NCBI GenBank assembly: GCA_902362435.1 | Contig: CABIWW010000008.1 | Coordinates: forward strand, 62,001 to 126,000 | Direction of reading: 5' to 3' | Source of the DNA: Eubacteriaceae bacterium | Lineage (GTDB): Bacteria > Bacillota > Clostridia > Peptostreptococcales > Anaerovoracaceae | Length of the DNA stretch: 64,000 bases | Shown here: positions 8,257 through 17,900 of the stretch, in pieces | Layout of the letters: each line of letters opens with the position of its first letter | How positions within the stretch are numbered: position 1 is the first letter of the stretch | Position numbers and translations under genes: made by a program | Notes under the pieces: model-generated | The model's database searches: none | What the model was told of the DNA's origin: nothing | The model's input: only the letters and a program-made list of their open reading frames with translations

Positions 8257-9825
8257 ATGGCAGATATCAAGACGCGTAAAGTCGACAGGACGAGCATAAA
8301 GAAGGTGGATCATTCCATCGTGGCATCGCAGAGGATCCGAGATGCCGCCTCTGAGATCAGGCGGGCAGGAAGAACAGGGGAACAGAGCAGTGAAGAAAGC
8401 GGCTCTGAATACGCAACGCAGCGGCTCCAGGAAGGCATGCAGAGAGGAAGATATGCAACAGAAAAAGGCATCACCGATACAGGATCCGCATCGGCAAGAG
8501 CGGTGAGAAGGGCTCTGAAAGACAGGTTCATAAAGCAGAGAGGGAAAACATATAAAAACGGGACCTTTGGACAGGCCGGGCTCCGGAGGGGAGAAAACAG
8601 CAAGATGAAATCAGGAGCGGCTGCAGAAGCGGGAGTCAGGATCCGTGCAAAGGAGAAGGCAAAGGCAGCGGAACGGAGCAGGAAGGCAATGATGGACGCA
8701 TACCGCAAGAGCGGGAAGATCATCCGGAAAAGCGGAACGGCAGCGGTAAGAACTGCAAAGGCGGCAGCGAGAGCTGCACGTCTTCTGGCAGAGAGTGTGA
8801 AGGCTCTGGTCTCAGCCATCGCTGCAGGAGGCACAGCAGCAGTCGTCGTGGTGGTCTGCTGTATCCTGTTCGGAGCGGCGTTCTACTTCTTCGGTGATGA
8901 AAGCTCGGACAGCTATATCCCGGTGAGCCCTGAAGTGGAGGCCTACACCCCGGTGATAGAAAAGTACTGTAAAGAATACGGCATCCCTCAATATGTAGAA
9001 CTTGTCAAGGCGGTAATGATGCAGGAATCGGGCGGAAAAGGTCTTGATCCAATGCAGGCATCCGAATGCGGATATAACACGAGATATCCGAAAGAGCCGA
9101 ACACCATAAAAGACCCGGAATACTCCATCAGCTGCGGTGTCCACTACCTCAGTGATAATCTGTCTGCTGCAAAGGCAAAGAGTCCGGTGGATATGGACAG
9201 GATAAAACTGGCACTTCAAGGCTATAACTTCGGCTCAGGATATATCCCGTGGGCAATAAGTAAATATGGAGGATACAGCCATGCAGGAGCTATCGAATTC
9301 TCAAAGGATCAGGCAAAGAAACATGGCGTAAGTTCCTATGGAGATCCGGAGTATGTTCAGCATGTTCTGAGATATTATCCATATGGGAACTATTCCTACG
9401 ATGTGATCACCACAGGTCCGGGGAAGCTGGGGCTACCGATACAGGGAATGACAAAAGGAAACATCTCATCTCACTTCGGACCGAGAAGCTCTCCGGGAGG
9501 TATAGGCTCGACAAATCACAGAGGACTCGACATAGCTTTCCCGACAGGAACAAAGGTGTATTCCTGCGAATCCGGGACAGTGACCACTGCAGGATGGAAC
9601 GGCGGATTAGGTAACTGCATCATAATCAATCACGGCGGTGGATTGCAGACGGTGTATGGTCATTTGAGCGAAATAAAGGTGAAGTCCGGTCAGAAAGTAG
9701 TTCGTGGACAGTATATCGGAAACGTGGGGAGCACCGGAAACTCCACCGGTCCGCATCTGCACCTCGGAGTGATGCTGAACGGGAACTATGTGAATCCGGA
9801 GAAAGGATGGCTGAGCGTGCCGTAG
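8257..9825 (+). CDS. Bifunctional cell-wall hydrolase (lysozyme-like plus M23 peptidase) of the transfer system
   Basis: This 522-residue protein opens the peptidoglycan for the conjugation channel, the VirB1/Tn916 Orf14 role. A long basic cytoplasmic region (1-185) precedes a transmembrane helix (about 190-212). The lysozyme-like domain comes next (about 230-385; VMMQESGGKG, GYNFGSGYIPW), then a C-terminal M23 metallopeptidase (about 400-520) with zinc motifs HRGLD and HLHLG. The ATG at 8257 is chosen for its AAAGGAG site; an in-frame upstream extension to 8017 overlaps virB4 and is discarded. The usual clostridial partner has an NlpC/P60 domain instead of M23, so this version differs from Tn916. 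A strong terminator follows. Confidence 0.9.
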   Translation: MADIKTRKVDRTSIKKVDHSIVASQRIRDAASEIRRAGRTGEQSSEESGSEYATQRLQEGMQRGRYATEKGITDTGSASARAVRRALKDRFIKQRGKTYKNGTFGQAGLRRGENSKMKSGAAAEAGVRIRAKEKAKAAERSRKAMMDAYRKSGKIIRKSGTAAVRTAKAAARAARLLAESVKALVSAIAAGGTAAVVVVVCCILFGAAFYFFGDESSDSYIPVSPEVEAYTPVIEKYCKEYGIPQYVELVKAVMMQESGGKGLDPMQASECGYNTRYPKEPNTIKDPEYSISCGVHYLSDNLSAAKAKSPVDMDRIKLALQGYNFGSGYIPWAISKYGGYSHAGAIEFSKDQAKKHGVSSYGDPEYVQHVLRYYPYGNYSYDVITTGPGKLGLPIQGMTKGNISSHFGPRSSPGGIGSTNHRGLDIAFPTGTKVYSCESGTVTTAGWNGGLGNCIIINHGGGLQTVYGHLSEIKVKSGQKVVRGQYIGNVGSTGNSTGPHLHLGVMLNGNYVNPEKGWLSVP

Positions 9826-9860
9826 GGATGCGAATGTAGAGTGGCGTATGACAGGAATAC

Positions 9861-9893
9861 AAAAAAAGGGGAGGGCCTCACCCCTCCCTTTTT
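9861..9893 (+). terminator. Terminator of the transfer operon
   Basis: A-run, GGG(G)AGGG stem, loop, CCC-TCCC and T-run form a hairpin with one bulged G and one bulged C. It closes the transfer block and marks the start of the AT-rich defence island. Confidence 0.8.
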
Positions 9894-9974
9894 ACGAAAT
9901 GTGTTGCATTTAAGGAACAATTGAGTCATGATATTTTTATAAATAAATTCAAAAGTATAGGGCCAGATGAAAAG

Positions 9975-10020
9975 AATGCTAAATGAAAATATTGAAATGC
10001 TAAATGAAAATGTTTATAAT
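9975..10020 (+). promoter_or_regulatory. Promoter and direct-repeat operator of the restriction-modification operon
   Basis: TTGAAA (9992-9997) and TATAAT (10015-10020) are 17 bases apart. A perfect 16-base direct repeat (AATGCTAAATGAAAAT) starts at 9975 and 9996, a 21-base period equal to two helical turns, and the second copy overlaps the -35 box and spacer. This is the layout of an operator for a small dimeric HTH regulator, probably the gene just downstream. Confidence 0.65.
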
Positions 10021-10039
10021 GTAGGTGGAGGTAACAAAA

Positions 10040-10249
10040 ATGTGTGTGTCAGAAAAAATAAGAGTCTTAGCAGCTATGAAGAATATTAGCATTGCTGAAA
10101 TTGCACGTCGTTTAAATACATCGCCACAATCATTTAGCGGAAAACTGAAACGTGAAAGTTTCACCATTCATGATCTTGAAGAAATAGCTGAAGTGGTTGG
10201 TGTGGAGTTTGAGTATAGTTTTAATTTTAATGATGGGAAAAAGGTATAA
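10040..10249 (+). CDS. Small helix-turn-helix regulator (controller-protein-like)
   Basis: A 69-residue Cro/C1-type HTH protein (SIAEIARRLNTSPQSFSGKL as the DNA-binding helices). The ATG at 10040 is preferred over the in-frame GTG at 10025 because GGTGGAGGT is then at normal distance. It ends 3 bases before the methyltransferase start, so the two are cotranscribed. Small HTH proteins ahead of a methyltransferase often act as restriction-modification controllers that time methylation before cutting. The 21-base direct repeats over its promoter support autoregulation. Direct evidence for that role is absent. Confidence 0.75.
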   Translation: MCVSEKIRVLAAMKNISIAEIARRLNTSPQSFSGKLKRESFTIHDLEEIAEVVGVEFEYSFNFNDGKKV

Positions 10250-10252
10250 AAA

Positions 10253-11314
10253 ATGACAGTATTTAGATTAGGCGAACTTTTTTGTGGACCAGGAGGTATT
10301 GCATGTGGAGCTGATAAAGCAAGTAAAAAATCTGAAACGATGAAAATAGAACATGCGTGGGCAAATGATTATGATAGAGATACATGTAATACCTATATTC
10401 ATAATATTTGTCCGAACACACCTGAAAAGGTGATTTGTGGAGATGTGAGAAAACTGAATCTATCGTCATTAGGTGCGATAGATGCCCTTGCTTTCGGATT
10501 TCCATGTAATGATTTTTCAATTGTAGGCGAGCAGAAAGGGTTTGAAGGGAATTTTGGGCCTTTGTATACTTATGGAGTCGAAGCGCTTAAAATATATAAA
10601 CCTCAGTGGTTTCTTGCTGAAAATGTCGGAGGACTTGCAAGTGCAAATAAAGGAAGTGCGTTGAGGGTCATATTAGATGATTTAAAGAAAGCTGGTTATA
10701 AGATTTATCCGCATCTATATAAGTTTGAAGAATATGGTATACCGCAGGCAAGGCATCGAATCATAATCGTAGGGATTCGTAAAGATTTACCTTATGAGTA
10801 TAAAGTGCCTAGTACCAAGCCTTACGAAAATGTTGATAATTCATGTAAAACAGCCTTAGAAATACCTGAGATACGAAGTAATGCATATAACAATGAATTA
10901 ACACGACAGTCAGTTGCGGTAGTAGAAAGGCTGAAGCATATTAAGCCTGGTGAAAATGCATGGACTGCTGATTTACCTGAAGAGTTACAATTGAATGTAA
11001 AGAAAGCACGACTGAGTCAGATTTACAGGCGTCTGGATCCGGATAAACCTGCATACACAGTCACCGGATCAGGGGGAGGTGGTACGCATATTTATCATTA
11101 TGAAGAACCGAGAGCGTTAACAAATAGAGAACGTGCACGTTTACAGACATTTCCGGATGATTATGAGTTCCTGGGCAGTAAAGAAAGTGTCAGGAAACAG
11201 ATAGGTATGGCAGTTCCGGTTGATGGTGCGGAAATTATTTTTGACGCCATATTAAAAACTTTTGCAGGGGAAACATATCAGTTTGTAGAATGTAACATTT
11301 CAGAGGATAAGTAA
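10253..11314 (+). CDS. C5-cytosine DNA methyltransferase
   Basis: The 353-residue enzyme transfers a methyl group from S-adenosylmethionine to C5 of cytosine. Visible motifs in order: motif I FCGPGG (residues 9-14), motif IV FPCN with the catalytic Cys near 84, motif VI ENV, motif VIII QARHR, and the C-terminal motif X (IGMAVP). The region between motifs VIII and IX, the target-recognition domain, is short. It protects the host against the McrB-like/LlaJI-type nuclease encoded next. Only one methyltransferase is present, whereas the classic LlaJI system needs two for its asymmetric site, so the recognition site here may be symmetric or the other strand may stay unmethylated. AT-rich codon use differs from the transfer genes. 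Confidence 0.95.
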   Translation: MTVFRLGELFCGPGGIACGADKASKKSETMKIEHAWANDYDRDTCNTYIHNICPNTPEKVICGDVRKLNLSSLGAIDALAFGFPCNDFSIVGEQKGFEGNFGPLYTYGVEALKIYKPQWFLAENVGGLASANKGSALRVILDDLKKAGYKIYPHLYKFEEYGIPQARHRIIIVGIRKDLPYEYKVPSTKPYENVDNSCKTALEIPEIRSNAYNNELTRQSVAVVERLKHIKPGENAWTADLPEELQLNVKKARLSQIYRRLDPDKPAYTVTGSGGGGTHIYHYEEPRALTNRERARLQTFPDDYEFLGSKESVRKQIGMAVPVDGAEIIFDAILKTFAGETYQFVECNISEDK

Positions 11315-11315
11315 A

Positions 11316-13244
11316 ATGGAAACTATAGATATTACATCATTAAATAATATTGAAAAACAAGGCTTGGTGTGCCTGTTTTATGCAAAATTACCAAAGTCAG
11401 ATTCGAGAATCAGGAATTGCTTTAAAGATTGGCAAGTACTTGAAAAAAGATTTAACCGAAAGATAAGTAGTTATAGAAAGGATCAGGAAGCATTTTACAG
11501 GTGCTTTGATGCCGATAATAGAGAGGATGCAATAGATGAAAAGTTTCTGGATGAAAGGCAATATGGATATCAGAATATCTATGATGCATATAAAGCGTGC
11601 GATGATGAAGCATTGGAACTTGCGGTCCGGAAAATATTAAAGGAATTTTCAGATGAAGAAGTAAAATATGTCTCTATGAAATGTGGATTTCCAGAAACTG
11701 TACATAGAATACTGGCAGGCGAATCTCAAGTTACAGTTGATGGAATCTACACATTAAAAGAGGAACTGACGACCGGACAAATTGTGTTTTTCACGCTTGG
11801 TGGGGATACCGGAAAAGCGGAAGTTGATTGGGACCCTGGCTTTATAGGTATAGCACACATTATAAAAGAGCCATATGATTTTGGATATAATGGAAAGGCA
11901 AAATATTTTAAAATAGATATACTTGTGGATTGTATCTTTGATAAGCCGTTTAAAAGAGAAGATTTTATTCCTTATCTGGACGCATATGATGTAGCATATA
12001 TTGGACCGGAATTATCCCGTGATCCGTCACAGGCTATAAGTTCACTGGATGTAGTGAAAGCGGTTGCAATTATACGTGCAATAATAGACAAATATCCTGA
12101 CCTGGAAAATAATTTGAGAACTGTATTCGGTGAGGATATATTAGATAGGGCAAAAGGTGCGGTTAGAAAGCTACTCCCTGTTTCGTTAAATTATGGAGAA
12201 TCGAACAGTGAGATAATAGCGTCGGTTACAGAAGAAATTGAACGGGAAGAAAAATATGATAATGACAGTATTAGTACAATAACGATAAAAGGTGGAGTGA
12301 ATATTTTATATTATGGCGTCCCTGGCGCAGGTAAAAGTTATGCAATCGATCAGGAAATAAGCAGCGCAGAGTATGAGCGGATTGTTTTTCATCCTGATTA
12401 CACCTATTCTGACTTTGTCGGACAGATAATGCCTCAGTTAAAGAAAGATGAGAACGGGATCGAAAAGCTGTCATACGGATTTGTTCCGGGACCATTTACC
12501 AAGGCATTAAAAGCAGCAATACAAAATAGAGGTAATATGCACTATCTTGTTATTGAGGAAATTAACAGAGGCAATGCCCCTGCTGTTTTTGGAGATGTTT
12601 TTCAGCTGCTTGACAGGAATGATGATGGAAACGGAAAATATCATATCACGAATTTTGATATCGCAAGAGAGGTATATGGTGATGAGAATGCAGAAATCAG
12701 GATACCGTCCAATCTGTCGATCCTTGCAACAATGAATACATCCGACCAGAACGTTTTTACCCTCGATACTGCATTCCAGAGAAGATGGAATATGAAGTAT
12801 ATTGAGAATAATATTGCTGAAGCGGAACATGCCAATGAGAAGATAGAGTACAGTGATGTTACATGGGGAGGATTTGCCAGTGCGGTCAATGCAGAAATTC
12901 TGGAGTGCAATGTGGAACTTTCAAGCGCTGAAGACAAACAGCTGGGGGCATATTTTGTAACAAGAGCTGAACTGACATCAGATAAATTCCCTGAAAAAGC
13001 ACTCAAATATCTGTGGGATGATGCATTTAAACTTGAAAGGGAAAAAATATTCAGGCCTGAAATAAAATCAGTCGGTGATCTTGTTCACAGTTATGATGCT
13101 GAAATAAAGAACGACAGGGATCCGATAAAGGGAGTCATGAGAGCGGAAGTATATAGAAAAATGATGGATATGTCTGCATCCGGTCCGGAAGAAGCGAGAG
13201 ATGAATCCGAAATATTTGAGGCGGAAATAAATGACGGAGAGTGA
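11316..13244 (+). CDS. McrB-like AAA+ GTPase restriction subunit (LlaJI R1-like)
   Basis: The 642-residue protein has an N-terminal half without a recognised fold (about 1-320), presumably DNA recognition. A McrB-type AAA+ module follows, with Walker A GVPGAGKS near 334-341, YLVIEEINRGNAPAVFGD as Walker B, and MNTSDQN, the McrB GTPase signature. In McrBC and LlaJI the motor translocates DNA and activates a separate nuclease. The start lies one base after the methyltransferase stop codon, and the nuclease gene follows after 6 bases. Co-location with a methyltransferase argues for a LlaJI-like modification-blocked system rather than a true McrBC that attacks methylated DNA. Confidence 0.88.
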   Translation: METIDITSLNNIEKQGLVCLFYAKLPKSDSRIRNCFKDWQVLEKRFNRKISSYRKDQEAFYRCFDADNREDAIDEKFLDERQYGYQNIYDAYKACDDEALELAVRKILKEFSDEEVKYVSMKCGFPETVHRILAGESQVTVDGIYTLKEELTTGQIVFFTLGGDTGKAEVDWDPGFIGIAHIIKEPYDFGYNGKAKYFKIDILVDCIFDKPFKREDFIPYLDAYDVAYIGPELSRDPSQAISSLDVVKAVAIIRAIIDKYPDLENNLRTVFGEDILDRAKGAVRKLLPVSLNYGESNSEIIASVTEEIEREEKYDNDSISTITIKGGVNILYYGVPGAGKSYAIDQEISSAEYERIVFHPDYTYSDFVGQIMPQLKKDENGIEKLSYGFVPGPFTKALKAAIQNRGNMHYLVIEEINRGNAPAVFGDVFQLLDRNDDGNGKYHITNFDIAREVYGDENAEIRIPSNLSILATMNTSDQNVFTLDTAFQRRWNMKYIENNIAEAEHANEKIEYSDVTWGGFASAVNAEILECNVELSSAEDKQLGAYFVTRAELTSDKFPEKALKYLWDDAFKLEREKIFRPEIKSVGDLVHSYDAEIKNDRDPIKGVMRAEVYRKMMDMSASGPEEARDESEIFEAEINDGE

Positions 13245-13250
13245 TAATAT

Positions 13251-14537
13251 ATGGCACATGTATCATTGCGAGACAAGTGCAGCATAAATACAAATATTGA
13301 TACGGATACATTCGTAGGGGTTAAAGCTGTAGATGGAGATGTATCGGTGAATTTTCCGCTAGGATTCAGATTGTCTGAAGATGATAAGGGACTCAGGAAA
13401 GATATCCTTCTTCTTATGAATGTACTTTCAAAAAATACTGAACGGAAAGACTCAGAAATCAACTATAATCCTGCTTATAATTCGGTGGAGATGCCGGTAC
13501 AGGCATATCTGTATATAATTTCGGATTATTATGCAAGAGGATATTACAGAGAACGGGAAGTATCATATGAGGTTTCACGAAACGGAAAAATAAACTGGGG
13601 AAGAACTGTTAAAACACAGCGTGCGTATCTTCAGGATGATGAAATATATTACCTTGATTTTATTACCAAGAAGAAAAATATCAATGAAAATGAGCTGATA
13701 ACTCTTATTCATGAATTCTGTGTATATGAAAGTTTCGATAAGATGGGCTGGCTTTTTACATCTGCAGTACCGCCCCGTCCGAACATCAGATTTAACAGAA
13801 GACTGTTTCATGGGACAGTGCGGAAGAAAATATCCGAAACCTTCAACGACAGAAACAGGCAGCTGTTCATCAACATGCTTGCCGTTATAGATTTTCTGGG
13901 TGATGATGATCCGGCTGGAGACTACAGATATGGCACCTATCGGTTTGAGTATGTCTGGGAATCAATGATAGACAAAGTCTACGGAATCAGGGACAAAGAA
14001 AACTATTTCCCGAAAACAAGATGGTTGCTCGGAGGACAATTGCATGACAATGCCTGTCTTGAACCGGATACAATCATGCTCGTGAACGGAGACAGAAGCA
14101 GGATCTACGTTCTTGATGCAAAGTATTATAAATATGGATGGACAGGAAATCCGGGACATCTGCCGGAGTCCACCTCTATCAACAAACAGATTACTTATGG
14201 GGAGTACCTTGCTGAGAACGAAAAGTTCCGGGACGAAAATGGAAACAGCCCGCATGTATATAATGCATTTCTTATGCCGTTCAGTTCTTCGAATGATCGC
14301 TTTGCGTCAGATGATGAACTGTATTACATCGGAAGTGCTGTGAGTGACTGGAAAATTACGGATGGAAGCAGACCATATGAGCAGGTGGCCGGAATCCTTG
14401 TAGATGTCAAGACTCTTATGAAAAACAGTTCTCATAATGAGGATCGTATTCTGAGACTGGCAAAGCTAATTGAAGATAAAGTAAGAGAATACAGGACGGG
14501 TTTAGAATATGGCAGACAGAATCACTCCGGAACATAG
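13251..14537 (+). CDS. LlaJI-family restriction endonuclease subunit (R2-like)
   Basis: This 428-residue protein resembles the LlaJI R2/McrC-type nuclease family. After an N-terminal beta-rich region it has the segment LYIISDYYARGYY. A PD-(D/E)XK-like core is suggested by IYVLDAKYYKYG (about residues 283-294), where D and K would be catalytic. The ATG follows GGAGAG at the end of the upstream gene. It is the cutting partner of the McrB-like motor. Its last 29 bases overlap vsr. The family name comes from recollection of the protein pattern; a profile search for the LlaJI family would settle it. Confidence 0.78.
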   Translation: MAHVSLRDKCSINTNIDTDTFVGVKAVDGDVSVNFPLGFRLSEDDKGLRKDILLLMNVLSKNTERKDSEINYNPAYNSVEMPVQAYLYIISDYYARGYYREREVSYEVSRNGKINWGRTVKTQRAYLQDDEIYYLDFITKKKNINENELITLIHEFCVYESFDKMGWLFTSAVPPRPNIRFNRRLFHGTVRKKISETFNDRNRQLFINMLAVIDFLGDDDPAGDYRYGTYRFEYVWESMIDKVYGIRDKENYFPKTRWLLGGQLHDNACLEPDTIMLVNGDRSRIYVLDAKYYKYGWTGNPGHLPESTSINKQITYGEYLAENEKFRDENGNSPHVYNAFLMPFSSSNDRFASDDELYYIGSAVSDWKITDGSRPYEQVAGILVDVKTLMKNSSHNEDRILRLAKLIEDKVREYRTGLEYGRQNHSGT

Positions 14538-14934
14538 AAGCTGGAATATGAGCCGGATAAAAGGAAAAGATACAAAAATAGAAGTGAAGGTAAGGAGCTG
14601 GCTGTTTGCGAACGGGTTCAGATTCAGAAAGAACGACAGACGATATCCGGGAACTCCGGATGTTGTTCTTCCGAAGTACAGAACGGTTATTTTTATCAAC
14701 GGCTGCTTCTGGCATAGACATGAAGGCTGCAGATATGCAACAACACCCAAAACAAGAACTGAGTTCTGGCAGAAAAAGTTTGACAGGAACGTAGCCAATG
14801 ACATAAAGCATAAAGAGGAGATGGAAGCAATGGGGTGGAATGTAATCACATTATGGGAATGTGAACTGAAGAAGAAGCAGTTTGAAGAAACGATGCAGGG
14901 GTTAGCAGAAAAAATAAATAACAATATAATATGA
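14509..14934 (+). CDS. vsr: Very short patch repair endonuclease
   Basis: The 141-residue Vsr nicks DNA 5' of T:G mismatches that arise when 5-methylcytosine deaminates, so it repairs the mutational cost of the neighbouring methyltransferase. Family motifs are complete: RNMSR-type start (SWNMSRIKGKDTKIE), FRKNDRRYPGTPDVVLP with the catalytic Asp, and FINGCFWHRHEGC with the zinc-binding His/Cys. It starts inside the end of the LlaJI-like gene and closes the R-M operon. Vsr proteins usually follow the target sequence of their methyltransferase, so its presence suggests that the C5 enzyme methylates an internal cytosine. Confidence 0.94.
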   Translation: MADRITPEHRSWNMSRIKGKDTKIEVKVRSWLFANGFRFRKNDRRYPGTPDVVLPKYRTVIFINGCFWHRHEGCRYATTPKTRTEFWQKKFDRNVANDIKHKEEMEAMGWNVITLWECELKKKQFEETMQGLAEKINNNII

Positions 14935-14999
14935 AGAACAGAATGTATGTCAACCGATAGCATTATGTCTGAAAGAACATAGCCGGGAGGTGAAAAGAC

Positions 15000-17900
15000 A
15001 TGACCTTTTCTGAATACAGGGATTTAACACCAAGTGATAATCTTGAGAATTGTGGTGAATATATTAAGGCACTGAACTGGGCATTAAAAAACAAAAAAAT
15101 AAAAAATATCGCCTTGACAGGTCCTTATGGCTCCGGTAAGAGCAGCATTATTGAGACCTTTCTTTCGGAAAATGAGAAAACGTGTGGCAAGGATAAGTCT
15201 ATCAGAAAAAACGCATTAAAGATTTCTATGGCGACATTTTTGGATGGAAATAGTAATGAGAGAATAGATATCGGATTGGATGAAATAGAACCAGGAATTT
15301 TAAAACAGCTTTTTTATAAGGTTAAACCTGAAAAAATCCCGCAAAGCCGTTATAGAAAACTCCATAAGGTTAGTCGGTGTTCAGTTTTTCTACGCAGTTT
15401 ATCGGGGGTTGTTTTATTATGCTTTGTATGTGCAATTTTATTTCCTGATATGGTTGAAAAAAGTGTGGAGCATATAAGAAATGTTTTAACTCAACCGCAA
15501 CCTGTTTTGGTTTATATAGCGGTTATAGTTGTAATGTGTATCATCCTTTCAATAGTATGTACATATGTATATTTTTCAATTTTTTCAAAAATACGGGTCA
15601 AAGAAATAAAAATGCCCGCAGATACTGTTATTCAAACTGGAAAGGACGAAACCGAATCGATTTTTAATAAAAACCTTGATGAAATTATGTATTTCTTTGA
15701 AGTAACTAAATACAGGATCGTTTTCTTTGAAGATCTGGATCGCCTGTCTGATTCCAAGATATTTGTGCATCTTAGGGAATTAAATAATCTTTTAAATAAT
15801 GATGATGCAATAAAGAAAAAGCCGATAGTCTTTGTATATGCGGTGAAGGATGATATTTTTTCAAAAGATGACAGAACAAAATTCTTTGATTTTATTATTC
15901 CGGTGATTCCCTTTATCAATTCAACCAATTCAGGAGAAGAACTGCTCAAGATGATTCATGCATCGAAAAGCAATGGCATAAATCATGACGTTTCACAGAG
16001 TTTTATTCTCGATGTAGCACCGTATATTTCTGATATGCGCATTCTTATAAATATTTATAACGAATTTGCGATTTATAAAAGAACTTTATCTGTTTTTCAG
16101 GATCTGATGCTATCTGATGAACAGATGTTAGCCATGATTATTTTTAAGAACCTTTATCCAGATATATTTTCAGCAATTCAGAATGAAAATGGAATAATAA
16201 AAGATGCATTCCATGATAAGCAGAATTTTATATTAAAGGAAAAGAATACACTTCAGAGAAAAATTGACAATCAGGCTGAACTTATACATAATGCTCAGGA
16301 AGATGTGATCAAGTCCATCCGTGAGTTAAAGTATGCTATGGTTGCGACATTTATGGGTGAACCCTATTTATTTCAAGCTTTTATAACATCCGGCCGGGGC
16401 GAAATTCAGGCGACTTCTGTTATGAGTGATGATTTTGATATGACAGAACTTCTTAAAAAGAATTGTACTCAGATCAGATTTTCAGATCCTGGTATGTCAG
16501 GAAAGCAAAAGTATATTAATACCGATGATCTGGATTCATATATAGAGCGTTGGCAGGTCATAAAAACTCTTGAAAATGAAGGAAAAGAGAATATCAAGAA
16601 TGAAATACAGGAATTCAGACAGCGGCAGCATGATTTGTCAGGGATGACACTGAAAAGAATTTTAGAATTATATTCTGCAGAAGAGGTCTTATCAGAAGAG
16701 GTGTATAAGAATAAACTGCTTGTGCTCCTGTTGAGAAGGGGATATATTGATGAAACCTATGCGAACTATATTAACTATTTTAAAGGTACCAGTATCACTA
16801 CAGATGATATGAATTTCATTTTGTCTGTGAAGAATCAATCGCCATTGGATTTTGACTATAAGCTTACAAGGACGCCAAATGTTATTGACAGGCTGCAGGA
16901 ATATGAATTTGAAGAAAAAGCAGTCTATAATTTTGATTTGACAGAGAGTCTGCTGACTGCAGGAGCTTCAGAAAAACTGAACATATTAATACAACAGTTG
17001 TCTGATGAAAGTGAAACTAGCTGGAAATTTATTGATGAGTTTGTAGATAGAACAAAATATCCGGAACTTTTTATTCAAATGCTGACGGCAATCTGGAATT
17101 CAATGTGGCTATATATTGTGACAAATGAAACTTTAACTTATGATCGGCAGATTTTTTATTTGCAGAAAATGATGGATGTTTCGGCGGATTTTGAGGCACA
17201 GAATGTGAATGCTTCGGTATCATGGTTTTTTGAGGAACACGAAGATATTCTTCAGAAACTGCGAATTTATGATGCCTCCAAAGTCATATCAATTATAAAG
17301 TGTACGGATGTAAAATTCAATAAGCTATCAACAGATGGAGTTTCGCATGAAGTACTGGATCCCGTATTTGATGGCAATTATTACAATTTAAATAAAACAA
17401 TGATAAAAATCATAGTAGCATATAAATGCAATGAACTGGTTAAAAGGTTAGAAGTAAAGCCTTATTCGACTATTGTTACATTGGGATATCTCCCTATGCT
17501 GGAATATATTCATGAGAATATTGTCGATTATGTTAGAAATAATATTCTTATACAGGAGGGGGATTTTTCTGATGATAAAAAAGATATCGTAGATCTGATT
17601 ACTCGTCTGAATGATCACGGAGACATACAAAGAAAACTGATTATAAAAGAAAATTTCTGCCTGGATAGCATTCAAGATTGTGCCGGAAGTCTGGTTCGAG
17701 ATGATAGCGAGACCTGGCGAAGCGCATGGAATACACTTTTAGAAGAAGATAAACTATCTGTAAACTGGGAAAATGTTATAGCATATTGGAATGTGTATGA
17801 ACTCAGCGCAGAATTAAGCCAATACATATCGATACACGTCGAGAAATTGAGGACAGGGGATGTATCGGGGATTAATGATGAATTTATTAAAGCTTTCATT

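Noticed and set aside
11316..14537. True McrBC that attacks methylated DNA
   Set aside because: It is in one operon with a C5 methyltransferase, HTH controller and Vsr, which fits a LlaJI-like system protected by methylation.
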